Assembly: GCA_934462825.1 (NCBI GenBank)
Contig: CAKSIP010000001.1
Location: 124,001 to 188,000, forward strand
From: an uncultured Eubacteriales bacterium
Lineage (GTDB): Bacteria > Bacillota > Clostridia > Oscillospirales > CAG-272
Reading direction: 5' to 3'
Length of the DNA stretch: 64,000 nt
Part shown: positions 9,431 through 18,394 of the stretch, one piece after another
Layout of the letters: the number at the start of each line of letters is the position of its first letter
How positions within the stretch are numbered: position 1 is the stretch's first letter
Made by a program: the position numbers and the translations under genes
Notes under the pieces: model-generated
The model's database searches: none
What the model was told of the DNA's origin: nothing
The model's input: only the letters and a program-made list of their open reading frames with translations

Positions 9431-9491
9431 AGAAGTATGAAAAGCACCGCAGGTTTCTTATTTTCGGAAAGAAGCCGCGCGCCTTATCGCA

Positions 9492-11582
9492 TTACTCTGC
9501 GTCGGTCGAGGTTGCTTCCTCTGCAACGGCTTCCTCTGCCTCCTCAGGCTGTTCCTCAGGCTGCAACAAAGCACGAATGGAAAGGCTGACCTTCTTGTTT
9601 TCATTGTCGATGCCGATAATCTTTGCATCAACCACCTGGCCTACCTCAAGGACATCCGAGGGCTGTGCAATTCTTCTGTCGGCAATCTGCGAAACGTGAA
9701 TCAAGCCGTCAACGCCGTCAACGATTTCGGCAAATGCGCCGAAGGGGGTGAGGCTGACAATCTTCACCGGAGCCACATCGCCCTCAGCATACTGATGGGT
9801 GAATATGTACCACGGATTGGTATCTTCGGTCTTGTAGCCAAGAGAAATCCGCTTCTTTTCCGGATCAAAGCTCTTGACAAACACGGTAATCTCCTGACCG
9901 ATCGAAACTACATCGGCCGGCGTTTTGATTCGTTTCCACGACAGCTCGCTGGAGTGAACCATACCGTCCACACCGCCAAGGTCAACAAACGCGCCGTAGG
10001 CCGTCATGCTCTTGACCTTACCTGTGTACTGCTTGCCTTCTTCAATGGATGCCCAGAAAGCATCCTCTACCGCACGGCGCTCCTCGCGCTGTACGGCACG
10101 GATAGAGCCGACGGCTCTGCCGTTTTCCTTCACATCAATGATGTGAAGCTTTACGGTTGTGCCTACGAGAGTGGAAAGGTCGCCGTCCTTCGGCACACCG
10201 GTTTGGGAAGCGGGGACAAACACCTTCACGGCGTCCACGCTGACAACCACGCCGCCCTTAACGGCTTCAATGACTTTCCCCTGAAGGATCTCTCCGGTTT
10301 CCTTGGCTTCCAGCACCTTGGAGCGGTTTTTGTCCGCGTCCACGCGCTTTTTGGAAAGCTCTGCATAACCTTCAACATCGCTCACGCGGATAACAAACGC
10401 CTCGATGACGTCGCCCGGCTTGTAGGTCTCCTTCAACTTTACAGAAGGATCATCTGTGATCTGCTCAGCCTTGATCAAGCCGGTCACGCCGGCGCCGAGG
10501 TCTAACTGCAACTCGGTATCAGCCACATACACAACGGTTCCGGTAACTATGTCTCCTGTATTTAAAGTCTTGAGGGGCGTCTCCTCAAGCATTTGGGCAA
10601 AATTTTCTTTGGATTCTTGGATTGCGCTCATGGTTTTATATACCTCCTCTATTACATCGCGGGGAGTTGATGCTCCTGCCACGATCCCTGTTTTTTGCCA
10701 GCCGGCCGATTTCCCCGCGGCAGAAAAGAACGATGCCAAAGAAGCTGCATTTTCGATCCGAAGAACATTGTCGCAATTCTTTTTGCAAATTGCATACAGC
10801 TTTTCCGTGTTGGAGCTTTCCCGGCCGCCAATCACAATCATCCGTTCACATTCCGCCGAAAGCTTTTCCGCTTCCTTCTGGCGCAAATCAGTAACATTAC
10901 ATATTGTATCAAAAATTTTCGGATTTGTATATAGGTATTTGAAAATTTTTTCGGTTTTTTTCCATTCCGACATGCTTTGGGTAGTCTGTGCAACCACGAC
11001 CGGAACTTTTTCCTTCAAAATTTCCAATTTATTGCAACGAATCGCCTCGGCCACTTCCTCCGCCGTTGTAAAAACGAACACCGGGCCATGGAACCGACTG
11101 ACAATGCCCCGTGTTTCCGGGTGTTCGGGATGGCCGAGAAGGATCAGCACGTTTTCCGGGCGATCGTTTTCCCGCACAATCCGATGGATTTTTTTCACAT
11201 TCGGGCAGGTGCAGTCCTCCACATGAAAGAAGGGGTTCTCCGCCTGCCATCGCATCAGATCGTTTTCACAAACCTCCGGCACGCCGTGGGCGCGAACAAA
11301 CACGGTCACAGGCTGTGTTTCCGTCGCCGCAGCGGCCAGCGCGCCAAGCTCCTCCTCTCCGACAACGGCAACGCCTCTGTCCTTCAGGCGTTGACAATAC
11401 ACGTCATTGTGAATCAGCTTTCCCAAGGTAAAAATCCGTCCGCCGGGCACATTTTCTTCGATACATTTTTCCACTTGCTCCGTCGCGCGGCGAACGCCAA
11501 AGCAGAAGCCGGCATTGTGGGCCACCAAGAGGGTTTCCGAGGGTTTGCTTGCTCTTTCGTTCTTGCCTTTCGCCTGCATCAT
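9492..11582 (-). CDS. ispH: IspH (HMBPP reductase) fused to S1-domain protein
   Basis: 696 residues. Residues about 17-300 are IspH/LytB, the [4Fe-4S] enzyme making IPP and DMAPP in the last MEP-pathway step; NAGFCFGVRR holds the first cluster cysteine (27), and HPEHPETRG, VAQTTQS and RESSNTEKLY are present. From about 335 to 675 are four S1 RNA-binding repeats (GDIVTGTVVYV, GEILQGKVIEA, GKQYTGKVKSM, GDVAPVKIVSL), like ribosomal protein S1. This fusion is known in many Clostridia, so it is not a frameshift artefact. The C-terminus is Glu-rich and acidic. The start overlaps the plsC stop by four bases (ATGA). Confidence 0.95.
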   Translation of the reverse strand: MMQAKGKNERASKPSETLLVAHNAGFCFGVRRATEQVEKCIEENVPGGRIFTLGKLIHNDVYCQRLKDRGVAVVGEEELGALAAAATETQPVTVFVRAHGVPEVCENDLMRWQAENPFFHVEDCTCPNVKKIHRIVRENDRPENVLILLGHPEHPETRGIVSRFHGPVFVFTTAEEVAEAIRCNKLEILKEKVPVVVAQTTQSMSEWKKTEKIFKYLYTNPKIFDTICNVTDLRQKEAEKLSAECERMIVIGGRESSNTEKLYAICKKNCDNVLRIENAASLASFFSAAGKSAGWQKTGIVAGASTPRDVIEEVYKTMSAIQESKENFAQMLEETPLKTLNTGDIVTGTVVYVADTELQLDLGAGVTGLIKAEQITDDPSVKLKETYKPGDVIEAFVIRVSDVEGYAELSKKRVDADKNRSKVLEAKETGEILQGKVIEAVKGGVVVSVDAVKVFVPASQTGVPKDGDLSTLVGTTVKLHIIDVKENGRAVGSIRAVQREERRAVEDAFWASIEEGKQYTGKVKSMTAYGAFVDLGGVDGMVHSSELSWKRIKTPADVVSIGQEITVFVKSFDPEKKRISLGYKTEDTNPWYIFTHQYAEGDVAPVKIVSLTPFGAFAEIVDGVDGLIHVSQIADRRIAQPSDVLEVGQVVDAKIIGIDNENKKVSLSIRALLQPEEQPEEAEEAVAEEATSTDAE

Positions 11583-12238
11583 GACCTTGCCTCCGGGCGT
11601 TTTTTCTTCTGCTTTTGCGCCGACTCAAATTCTTCCCCCAAAAGGCAGATCCGGTCAAAAATCAAGCGGCTGATGCGCTCGTATTCGCCGGGAGTTCTCG
11701 GATGGTAGTCCAGCTCCTCCGGCAGGATCGGCTTTCCGATAATCAGCGTTCTGCGGCGAAAGAGCTTTGCCTCATGATCCTTGGTTTGTATATAAATCGG
11801 AAGCACCGGCACCTGGGTGTGCGCCCAGATCATGCCGAGGCCGCCTTTGATCTCGGTTTGCCGGGGATCCTCCCCTTTATGCCGCGTTCCCTGCGGAAAG
11901 ATTCCGACGCTTTTTCCGTCGCGCAAAAGGCCGATCACCGTGCGAAGGGCACTCACGTCATTGCCGTCACGATTGACCGGAACCATGCCGAGATTTCGGA
12001 AAAACCATGCAAGAGGTTTCTTATTAAACAATTCTTTTTTCGCCATATAATGCGGCTGGCAGTATCGCAGCGTTACGCCAATCGCAATCGGATCGCCCGC
12101 CGAAATGTGGTTGGCGCAAACGATAAACGGCCCCTCGCCTTTTTTCGGTTCGTTTTCCCGTCCCACCACGCGAATATTATAAAAGAACCGAATAAACCAC
12201 ATCACGATCCAGCGCACCCATGTATAAAATCGATTCAT
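11579..12238 (-). CDS. plsC: 1-acyl-sn-glycerol-3-phosphate acyltransferase
   Basis: 219 residues. It has the PlsC/LPLAT motifs NHISAGD (43-49, the HX4D catalytic pair) and FPQGTR (in place of the common EGTR), plus a hydrophobic N-terminal helix (about 9-24) for membrane association. It transfers an acyl group to lysophosphatidic acid to form phosphatidic acid. The C-terminus is Lys-rich (KKKRPEARS). It is coupled at both ends by four-base overlaps, with cmk upstream and ispH downstream; cmk-plsC-ispH clustering is common in Clostridia. Confidence 0.92.
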   Translation of the reverse strand: MNRFYTWVRWIVMWFIRFFYNIRVVGRENEPKKGEGPFIVCANHISAGDPIAIGVTLRYCQPHYMAKKELFNKKPLAWFFRNLGMVPVNRDGNDVSALRTVIGLLRDGKSVGIFPQGTRHKGEDPRQTEIKGGLGMIWAHTQVPVLPIYIQTKDHEAKLFRRRTLIIGKPILPEELDYHPRTPGEYERISRLIFDRICLLGEEFESAQKQKKKRPEARS

Positions 12239-12906
12239 ACCGACAATCCTCTTTCCCGAATCAGTTGCAAGATCGCCTCCACGTTTTCCTCCACGGTCAT
12301 ATGTGAGTTGTCCATTTTTACCGCATCGGCCGCCGGAATCGCAGGCGCCACGGTACGGCCGGCGTCATTCCGGTCGCGCTCTTCCATGTCGCGGAGCACG
12401 TCCTCGTAGGTCGTGGAGATTCCTTTTTCCGTCAGCTCCCGATAACGGCGCTGGGCGCGCGCTTCGGAGGAAGCCGAAAGGAAAATTTTAATTTCAGCAT
12501 CCGGCAAGATGACCGTGCCGATGTCCCGTCCGTCCATAACGACACTTTGATGCCGGGCAATATTGCGTTGCATATCCAAAAGGAAGGCGCGCACGGAAGG
12601 CAGGGCTGAAACAGCGGAGGCATACATGGAGATTTCCGGCTCCCGGATTTTTTGGCCGAGATCCTCTCCGTTCAGCATCACATGCTGTTCTCCGTTCCGG
12701 TAGCAAAGCTCCACTTGCATCTCCGGCAGCAACCGGGTGACCTCCGCCTCTGATTTCGGATCGGCGCCCTTTTGACGCACATAGTACCCAACCGTACGGT
12801 AAAGGGCACCGGTGTCTACATAAACAAGTCCCAGCCGGGCGGACAGCGCTTTCGCTACCGTACTTTTTCCCGCGCCGCTTGGCCCATCCAAAGCAACTCT
12901 GATCAT
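12235..12906 (-). CDS. cmk: Cytidylate kinase
   Basis: 223 residues from the ATG at 12906, which has a strong AAAGGAG upstream; the longer open frame is not used. It phosphorylates CMP and dCMP. It has the P-loop GPSGAGKS (8-15), TGALYRTVGYY, MDGRDIGTVILPDA, and a C-terminal ERDRNDAGR/VAPAIPAADA region where the family usually has R-x-D-x-x-R and P. Length and motifs fit a complete enzyme. Second half of a tightly packed operon. Confidence 0.95.
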   Translation of the reverse strand: MIRVALDGPSGAGKSTVAKALSARLGLVYVDTGALYRTVGYYVRQKGADPKSEAEVTRLLPEMQVELCYRNGEQHVMLNGEDLGQKIREPEISMYASAVSALPSVRAFLLDMQRNIARHQSVVMDGRDIGTVILPDAEIKIFLSASSEARAQRRYRELTEKGISTTYEDVLRDMEERDRNDAGRTVAPAIPAADAVKMDNSHMTVEENVEAILQLIRERGLSV

Positions 12907-12991
12907 AGTTTTTCTCCTTTGTAAGCGTACAAGAGACCTTTCCCCGCCGAGAGGGCAAGGGGGCGTCCTCCGTTCTTTCTGCCTTTTATTT

Positions 12992-14296
12992 TTATTTTTG
13001 TACCTCTGTCTCTGCTTTTTCGTGCTCCACCGCATCAAGGGTGGCCGCGCTTTCTCCGGCACAAAAGCCGGTAGAGAAAGCGATTTGCAGATTGAAGCCG
13101 CCGGTATAGGCATCCACATCCAGCACCTCGCCGGCGAAATAAAGACCGGGCAACCGCTTGGACGCCATGGTTTTCGGATCAATCTCCGTCACCTTTACGC
13201 CTCCGCGCGTAATAATGGCTTCCTCAATGGGGCGAAAATGCGACAGCTCAATGCGGAAATTCTTGATTGTTTCGCAAAGGCGGCGTCGTTCTTCACGGGT
13301 TACGGAATTGACCTTCTTCCGCGCGTCAATCCCGCTTTTCTCTACAACCGGGGCGATGATTTTCTGGGGGAGGAGGTCGCCCAACGCGTTAATAAAATCC
13401 CGGTTGGCATATTTGGAAAAGTCCGACAAAAGGCGGGCATCCAGCTTTTTATCCTCCAGCGCCGGTTTCAGGTCGATGCAAGCGTAATAGGCTTGCCGTC
13501 CGAGATCGGAAAGATACGCCGACGCGGAAAGAATCATCGGACCGGTGACGCCAAAGTGCGTAAACATCATTTCCCCAAAATCTTCATATACCACCCGATT
13601 GTCTGTCGCCCGGCAAACGGTCAGGCCGACGTTTTTCAAGGAAAGCCCCTGCATGCTTCGGCAAACGGTTCCCTTTTCTACAATCGGAACCAGCGAGGGG
13701 CTTAGCTCCGCAATCGTATGCCCGGCTTGCTCGGCCAAGCGATAGCCATCTCCGTCCGATCCGGTCAGCGGATAGGATTTTCCGCCCGTGGCCACGATCA
13801 CGGCATCGGCGGGAGCCCTCGTTCCGTCCGCCAGCCGGACGCCGGCCAGCCGACCGGCTTCGATCCACAAGGAATCCACCTTGCGAAAAGCAAAGACCAC
13901 GCCCGCGCTCCGGCAGGCATTGACCATAGCCGCCACAATATCGGACGCTTTATCGGAGACCGGGAACACCCGATTGCCCCGCTCCACTTTGAGAGCCACG
14001 CCGGCCTCCTCAAAAAAGCGTTTCGTATCTTCCGTTGAGAAGCGACTGAGCGCCGCGTAAAGAAACCGCGGGTTGCGCGGCACTTGGGAAAGAAACGCTT
14101 CCCGCGTACAATCATTGGTAACATTGCAGCGGCCTTTTCCGGTGATGCGCAGTTTTTTTCCCGGCCGATCCTTTTTTTCAAACACCGTAACGAGCGCGCC
14201 GGCGCGTGCAGCCGTCACCGCGGCCATCATTCCGGCGGCACCGCCACCGACGACAGCCACGCGCTTTGGCGCCTCAGGCTTTGTCGTACACATCAT
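12992..14296 (-). CDS. BaiN/HI0933-family FAD-dependent oxidoreductase
   Basis: 434 residues from the ATG at 14296 (ATGATG; GGAGGAG upstream). The Rossmann FAD-binding motif VAVVGGGAAGMMAA (14-27) is followed by KKLRITGKGRCNVTN, a hallmark of the HI0933/YhiN family, then VIVATGGKSYPLTGSDGDGY, and LPGLYFAGEVLDVDAYTGGFNLQ near the C-terminus. The family includes BaiN-type bile-acid reductases as well as members with unknown substrates, so the substrate is not assignable. The start lies inside the 3' end of the RpiR gene (23-base overlap), showing cotranscription. Confidence 0.88.
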   Translation of the reverse strand: MMCTTKPEAPKRVAVVGGGAAGMMAAVTAARAGALVTVFEKKDRPGKKLRITGKGRCNVTNDCTREAFLSQVPRNPRFLYAALSRFSTEDTKRFFEEAGVALKVERGNRVFPVSDKASDIVAAMVNACRSAGVVFAFRKVDSLWIEAGRLAGVRLADGTRAPADAVIVATGGKSYPLTGSDGDGYRLAEQAGHTIAELSPSLVPIVEKGTVCRSMQGLSLKNVGLTVCRATDNRVVYEDFGEMMFTHFGVTGPMILSASAYLSDLGRQAYYACIDLKPALEDKKLDARLLSDFSKYANRDFINALGDLLPQKIIAPVVEKSGIDARKKVNSVTREERRRLCETIKNFRIELSHFRPIEEAIITRGGVKVTEIDPKTMASKRLPGLYFAGEVLDVDAYTGGFNLQIAFSTGFCAGESAATLDAVEHEKAETEVQK

Positions 14297-15131
14297 ATTT
14301 GTCCCAAATCTCCTCCAGCTCATGCAGCTTTTTCGAGAATTCTCCCTGCTTTCTCCGCACAACCTCGGCAATCATGGCATTGATAATGCTCAGCGGCGCT
14401 GCCAACGAATCCACAAAGGACACCATATCGCTGTGCGCCACCAGCAATTCATCCGCATAGCCGGCAATCGGGGACTGCTCCCCGTCGGTCAGGGCAATCA
14501 CGCGGGTTTTCTTTTGCCGGGCAAACTCCACCGCGTTGATAATCCGTTTGGAATAGCGCGGGAAGCTGATGGCAATCATCACGTCTTTTTCATTTAGATT
14601 CAAAAGCTGCTCAAACATCTCACTGCCGGAGGTAGTCTGAACGAAGCGAACATTATCAAAAATCATGCGGAAATTATAATTCAAAAAGCCCGCCAAAAAC
14701 GCCGAGGAACGCACACCGATAATGTAAATATTCCCGGCGCCGAGAATATGGGAGATGGCGCGGTCAAACGCCTTTCGGTCAATCCCCTCTAACGTCTGCC
14801 GAATCCGTGCGATGTCGGCGTCCAACACCTTCGTCAGCACGTCTCCCTCTCCGATAATGGAATTGGTCAATTCCACGCGCTGTACGGCATTCAGTCGGAT
14901 CCGCACCATTTCCTGCAGGGCCTTTTGCAATTCCGGGTAGCCTTCAAAGCCAAGCTCTGCGGCAAAGCGCACCACCGTGGATTCCGACACCTTGGCCTTT
15001 TCGCCAAGTCCGGCGGCGGTCATGTAGGCGGCCTTATCGTAGTGCTGCAGGATATAATCCGCAATAGCCCTTTGTCCTTTGGAAAAAGACGGGCGGGTCC
15101 CTTCTATTTTTTTCAGCAAATCCCGTTCCAT
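14274..15131 (-). CDS. RpiR/MurR-family transcriptional regulator
   Basis: 285 residues. The start at 15131 is chosen for GGAGG eight bases upstream; a second ATG five codons earlier lacks this. N-terminal HTH_6 domain (about 1-80: SKGQRAIADYIL, KVSESTVVRFAAELGF) and C-terminal SIS sugar-phosphate-binding domain (about 125-260: AGNIYIIGVRSSAFLAGFLN, DVMIAISFPRYS). Such proteins sense phosphosugars. It heads the operon with the flavoprotein, cmk, plsC and ispH; the ligand and targets are unknown. No sugar gene sits beside it. Confidence 0.93.
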   Translation of the reverse strand: MERDLLKKIEGTRPSFSKGQRAIADYILQHYDKAAYMTAAGLGEKAKVSESTVVRFAAELGFEGYPELQKALQEMVRIRLNAVQRVELTNSIIGEGDVLTKVLDADIARIRQTLEGIDRKAFDRAISHILGAGNIYIIGVRSSAFLAGFLNYNFRMIFDNVRFVQTTSGSEMFEQLLNLNEKDVMIAISFPRYSKRIINAVEFARQKKTRVIALTDGEQSPIAGYADELLVAHSDMVSFVDSLAAPLSIINAMIAEVVRRKQGEFSKKLHELEEIWDKYDVYDKA

Positions 15132-15164
15132 GCTCTTTGCCTCCATTAAAACAAACTTATTTTT

Positions 15165-15193
15165 ATTATATATTCTTTTTCTCCGCTTGTCAA
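15165..15193 (-). promoter_or_regulatory. Consensus promoter for rpiR operon
   Basis: Leftward TTGACA (15188-15193), 17-base spacer, TATAAT (15165-15170): a perfect match at both hexamers. It lacks the TGn extension seen at most other promoters here. Expected start about 15158, 27 bases before the start codon. Confidence 0.9.
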
Positions 15194-15320
15194 TGATAAT
15201 TTTTGAGCGGGCGGGTTCTTCCGCGTTTCCGTCGTTTTCCTCGTCAAAATTCGTCAAAGTCACCAAAAGCAGAGGGGGAAATTTGCCGATATTTCCACGC
15301 AAAAAAATGCGGAAGAAACA

Positions 15321-15349
15321 TTTACAAATCGAAAAAAGTGTGGTATAAT
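15321..15349 (+). promoter_or_regulatory. Promoter for the uracil permease
   Basis: Rightward TTTACA (15321-15326), 17-base spacer, TATAAT (15344-15349) preceded by TGG (extended -10). Transcription would start near 15356, leaving about 325 bases of leader. Confidence 0.85.
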
Positions 15350-15355
15350 GCTTTC

Positions 15356-15680
15356 GATCAAAAAAGATCATGTCACTATGTCGGCAGGTTGCGATTAGTG
15401 CTTGTAGTTTTGAATAGCACCGTTTTTTGTTGCATCCGGAGCCGTGATATTGTTTTATTTTCGGTTTTCCGGTGTTTTTTTATGTCTGCAGAAAGAGGCA
15501 TATTCAAGCCCCGGAAGAACAAAACCGATGATAAATAAAAAAAGGATCCGAAACTTTGGGGACGGCGTGTGTGCCGTGCCAACCAAAAAGACGGATCTGC
15601 CCAATGTAGCGCCTCGGCGTAATCTCATACTTGGGCCGGACGACCGTGAAAACGGCCGTCGCAAAGAAAGGCAGGTCAAT
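15356..15680 (+). promoter_or_regulatory. Structured leader with terminator-like hairpin before uraA
   Basis: Several stem-loops are visible. GTGCT...AGCAC (15398-15420) runs into CGTTTTTTG. CCGGAGCCG...CGGTTTTCCGG (15436-15472) runs into TGTTTTTTT, a good intrinsic terminator. TATGTCT-8-AGGCATA (15481-15502) has a loop sequence somewhat like a PyrR-binding loop. CCCAA...TTGGG spans 15600-15635, and GACGACCGT-GAAAA-ACGGCCGTC lies at 15639-15660 just before the ribosome binding site. This suggests attenuation; I cannot match it to a named riboswitch. Confidence 0.6.
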
Positions 15681-17081
15681 ATGAATCTCATTTACAATGT
15701 CAAGGACAAGCCAAAATTCGGACAGGTTCTCGTGTTTGCATTCCAGCAGCTTCTGGCAATTCTGGCTGCTACCATTGCGGTTCCTGCTATTATCGGCAAC
15801 GGAATGTCGCAATCGGCCGCTTTGTTCGGTGCCGGCGTCGGTACCATCGTGTATCTTCTGTTCACCCGCTTCCGCAGCCCCGTGTTCCTTGGCTCTTCGT
15901 TCGCCTTCCTCGGTTCTATGGCCACCGCCTTTGCCGGTGCCGCAACGGCCGCACTCGGTTATCTCGGATTGATTATCGGCGCTGTTATGGCAGGTCTTGT
16001 TTATGTAGTCCTCGCCATCGTCGTTAAATTTGCCGGTGTCCGCTGGATCAACAAGCTGATGCCCGCGGTTGTCATCGGCCCTACCGTGGCCATCATCGGT
16101 CTGTCGCTGGCAGGTAACGCCATCGGCGACCTCCAAAAAGGCAGCGTTACCCATGATGTCCTGGTCAGCGAAATCAACGGTCATCTGCTGGCTCAGCCTT
16201 TCACAAGCGCTGTGCAGGACGCTTCCGTTTACCTTTGCATTCTCTGCGGACTTGTTACGTTGGCCGTCACCATGATCTGCTCGGTCTACGGTAAGAAAAT
16301 GCTTAAGATGATCCCCTTCATCATCGGTATCCTCTCCGGCTACGCCTTGGCTGCAATTTTCACCGTCATCGGCAACGTCGCTTCGATTGATACTATGAAG
16401 ATTATCAACTTCTCTGCTTTTGAAAACATGCAGTGGGTTCCCGACTTCACCTTTGTCACCGCCTTCAAGGGCTTTGGCGATCTCAACGCCTCCTACATTG
16501 CCACCATCGCCGTGGCGTACGTGCCGGTTGCCTTTGTCGTATTCGCCGAGCACATCGCCGACCACAAAAACCTTTCTTCCATCATCGGCCAGGATTTGCT
16601 TGAAAATCCCGGACTTTCCAACACTCTGCTGGGTGATGGTGTAGGCTCCATCGCAGGCGCCTTTTTCGGCGGCTGCCCCAACACCACTTATGGAGAAAGC
16701 GTCGGCTGTGTAGCCATTTCCGGTAACGCCTCCGTTGTCACCATCTTCGCAACCGCGCTCCTTGCCATTGCCGCTTCCTTTGTCGCTCCCTTCGTGACGT
16801 TCCTTGCCACCATTCCTCCCTGCGTCATGGGCGGCGTTTGCATTGCGCTGTACGGTTTCATCGCCGTATCCGGTTTGAAAATGATCCAAAGCGTAGACCT
16901 CGGTGAAAACCACAACCTGTTTGTCGTATCCATCATTCTGATTGCCGGTGTCGGCGGCATGGTGCTGTCCTTCGGCAAAATCACCATCACCTCGGTTGCC
17001 TGCGCACTGATCCTCGGCATCCTCACAAACGTCCTTCTCTCCAAAAAGAGAAAGCCGGAAACGGATTCCGTCGAAAAATAA
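15681..17081 (+). CDS. uraA: Uracil/xanthine permease (NCS2, UraA-like)
   Basis: 466 residues from the ATG at 15681 (AAAGGCAGG upstream); the open frame extends 79 codons further upstream through the structured leader without homology. It is a polytopic NCS2 transporter with about 14 membrane segments. UraA hallmarks: QQLLAILAATIAVPAI near the N-terminus, RSPVFLGSSFAF, FAEHIADHK (the TM8 Glu that binds the uracil ring) and CPNTTYGES (the TM10 Glu). These favour uracil over purine substrates, but specificity is inferred. It imports nucleobase by proton symport across the plasma membrane. It is a single-gene unit with a structured leader and a long terminator. Confidence 0.9.
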   Translation: MNLIYNVKDKPKFGQVLVFAFQQLLAILAATIAVPAIIGNGMSQSAALFGAGVGTIVYLLFTRFRSPVFLGSSFAFLGSMATAFAGAATAALGYLGLIIGAVMAGLVYVVLAIVVKFAGVRWINKLMPAVVIGPTVAIIGLSLAGNAIGDLQKGSVTHDVLVSEINGHLLAQPFTSAVQDASVYLCILCGLVTLAVTMICSVYGKKMLKMIPFIIGILSGYALAAIFTVIGNVASIDTMKIINFSAFENMQWVPDFTFVTAFKGFGDLNASYIATIAVAYVPVAFVVFAEHIADHKNLSSIIGQDLLENPGLSNTLLGDGVGSIAGAFFGGCPNTTYGESVGCVAISGNASVVTIFATALLAIAASFVAPFVTFLATIPPCVMGGVCIALYGFIAVSGLKMIQSVDLGENHNLFVVSIILIAGVGGMVLSFGKITITSVACALILGILTNVLLSKKRKPETDSVEK

Positions 17082-17132
17082 GCTTTTTACCCACGAATCA
17101 CGAAAACCGCCGGAATCCCGGCCGGTATGTTT

Positions 17133-17169
17133 GAGGGGCTGTGAAAAACATCACGTTTTTCACAGCCCC
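17133..17169 (+). terminator. Terminator palindrome between uraA and GNAT gene
   Basis: GGGGCTGTGAAAAAC...GTTTTTCACAGCCCC, a near-perfect long palindrome between two convergent genes, probably used from both sides. An almost identical element occurs at 28764-28800. Confidence 0.8.
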
Positions 17170-17182
17170 CATTTTCGCTTGA

Positions 17183-17785
17183 TTAGAAAGCGCTTGCCCT
17201 GCAAGTTTCGGCTTGATATTCATATTCCTCTCGCAAGATCCCGCAAACGCCAATGGTTCGGTACGTACCCTTGATGAGCATAGAGTCTCTATGATACCCC
17301 TCAAACCGCATGCCCGTTTTCTCCATCACGCGCAAAGAAGCGGTGTTGCCTTCTATAAATTTCGCCTCAATCCGATGAAGCTGCAGGGTTTCAAAGCCAA
17401 ACCGCATCACTTCGCGCACCGCTTCCACCGCAATTCCGCGCCCCCAATACTCCGGATTCAAAACATACCCGACCTCTCCGATATTGTTCGCGTAGTCAAA
17501 GCGAGTAAAGCCGCAGGTGCCGATCATCCGATCCTCCTCGGTCAACACCACGGCCCAATCAAAGAAATCCCCGATAGCATAGTGGGTTCCGATATATTGC
17601 AGGTATTCCCGCGTGTACATCACGTCGGTATGCGCTTTCCATGTCAGATATTTTGTCACTTCTTCGTTTTGCGCGTAGGCAAACATATCCATCGCATCCG
17701 ACACCATCATTTTCCGCAATGTCAGATGCGACGTTTGCAGGGTGGGGATGTGGGAAAATATATGATAAATTTCTTCTCTTTTCAT
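17183..17785 (-). CDS. GNAT acetyltransferase, RimJ/RimL type
   Basis: 200 residues from the ATG at 17785. It has the GNAT_3 layout: LTLRKMMVSDAMDMFAYAQN at the N-terminus, GEVGYVLNPEYWGRGIAVEA (acetyl-CoA binding), and HRIEAKFIEGNTASLRVMEK near the end. Enzymes of this type acetylate protein N-termini or small molecules; the substrate here is not predictable. It is a single gene, convergent with uraA, with its own promoter. Confidence 0.88.
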   Translation of the reverse strand: MKREEIYHIFSHIPTLQTSHLTLRKMMVSDAMDMFAYAQNEEVTKYLTWKAHTDVMYTREYLQYIGTHYAIGDFFDWAVVLTEEDRMIGTCGFTRFDYANNIGEVGYVLNPEYWGRGIAVEAVREVMRFGFETLQLHRIEAKFIEGNTASLRVMEKTGMRFEGYHRDSMLIKGTYRTIGVCGILREEYEYQAETCRASAF

Positions 17786-17838
17786 GCTGACCGACCTCTT
17801 TCCGCCGATTCGCCAAAATGCAGAACCGGATGGTGTAT

Positions 17839-17867
17839 ATTGTAATATATCCTGCTTCCTTTTGCAA
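17839..17867 (-). promoter_or_regulatory. Promoter for GNAT gene
   Basis: Leftward TTGCAA (17862-17867), 17-base spacer, TACAAT (17839-17844). No TGn extension. Confidence 0.6.
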
Positions 17868-17906
17868 GAGTTTTTTTCATTTTTTCCGCGAAGGTTCACA
17901 AAGCGC

Positions 17907-17935
17907 TTTATTTTTTGAGTAAAATGTGATATACT
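17907..17935 (+). promoter_or_regulatory. Probable promoter for the 17990-19908 pair
   Basis: -10 TATACT (17930-17935) with TGA directly before it; the -35 at 17 bases is the weak TTTATT. The start would be about 17942. Confidence 0.5.
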
Positions 17936-17989
17936 TAAGGTAATGAATAATGAAAAAGGAAATCAATCCGGGGAAAGGAGCTGTACGTA

Positions 17990-18394
17990 TTGAACACCAC
18001 CATTGCCACTGCCGTTCTCCCGTTTTTGCTGGGAGGCGGGCCCGTCGCATACCGTACCGCTCTGCGTCTTTTTTTTCGTCACGGACTTTTTTCGGTTGTG
18101 TTTGCCCGCAAAAAGACTCTTTTTTCGCATCCGCGATGGATTTCCCGCTTCTTTCCCCTGCCGGACGGATCGGCCGATGACTTCATCTTTATGACGCTAG
18201 AGCGGTATATTGCCGAGGAGGAGCGCGACCGGATCTTTGTGCTCGTTCCCTGCACCCCGGAATCCGAGGCGTTTGTCAAGAGAAACCGCAGTCGGCTGGA
18301 AAGTCGCTTCGTCCTGAAAACGCCGAACAACGTCTGCGCCTTGCATTGGGGAAAAGGATGTGAAAATGTATCTCCACGAAAGGAATGGAAATGA
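17990..18394 (+). CDS. Small protein coupled to a MurE-like ligase, unknown function
   Basis: 134 residues starting at TTG 17990, with AAAGGAG nine bases upstream. The N-terminus (TAVLPFLLGGGPVAYRTALR) has a Gly-rich turn reminiscent of the first strand of a nucleotide-binding fold, followed by a basic region and an acidic stretch (ADDFIFMTLERYIAEEERD) and VLVPCTPESEAFVKRN. This faintly resembles the start of ATP-grasp carboxylate-amine ligases, but the ATP-binding core is absent, so I do not assign it. The stop overlaps the next start as ATGA, so the two proteins are translationally coupled. Confidence 0.65.
   Translation: MNTTIATAVLPFLLGGGPVAYRTALRLFFRHGLFSVVFARKKTLFSHPRWISRFFPLPDGSADDFIFMTLERYIAEEERDRIFVLVPCTPESEAFVKRNRSRLESRFVLKTPNNVCALHWGKGCENVSPRKEWK

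Larger units (their letters stand above)
9112..9491 (+). other. Intergenic region with promoter and terminator, no gene
   Basis: 380 bases between the metallo-hydrolase start and the ispH-S1 stop. It holds the leftward hydrolase promoter (about 9272-9300), a T-rich leader, and the terminator of the ispH operon (9382-9430). Several short open frames cross it, but none has a ribosome binding site with a plausible protein. Confidence 0.7.

Noticed and set aside
9492..11582. ispH-S1 fusion as a frameshift or assembly error
   Set aside because: The frame is continuous and this fusion is known in many Clostridia.
15356..15680. Purine riboswitch upstream of the permease
   Set aside because: The conserved core sequences of guanine/adenine riboswitches are not present.
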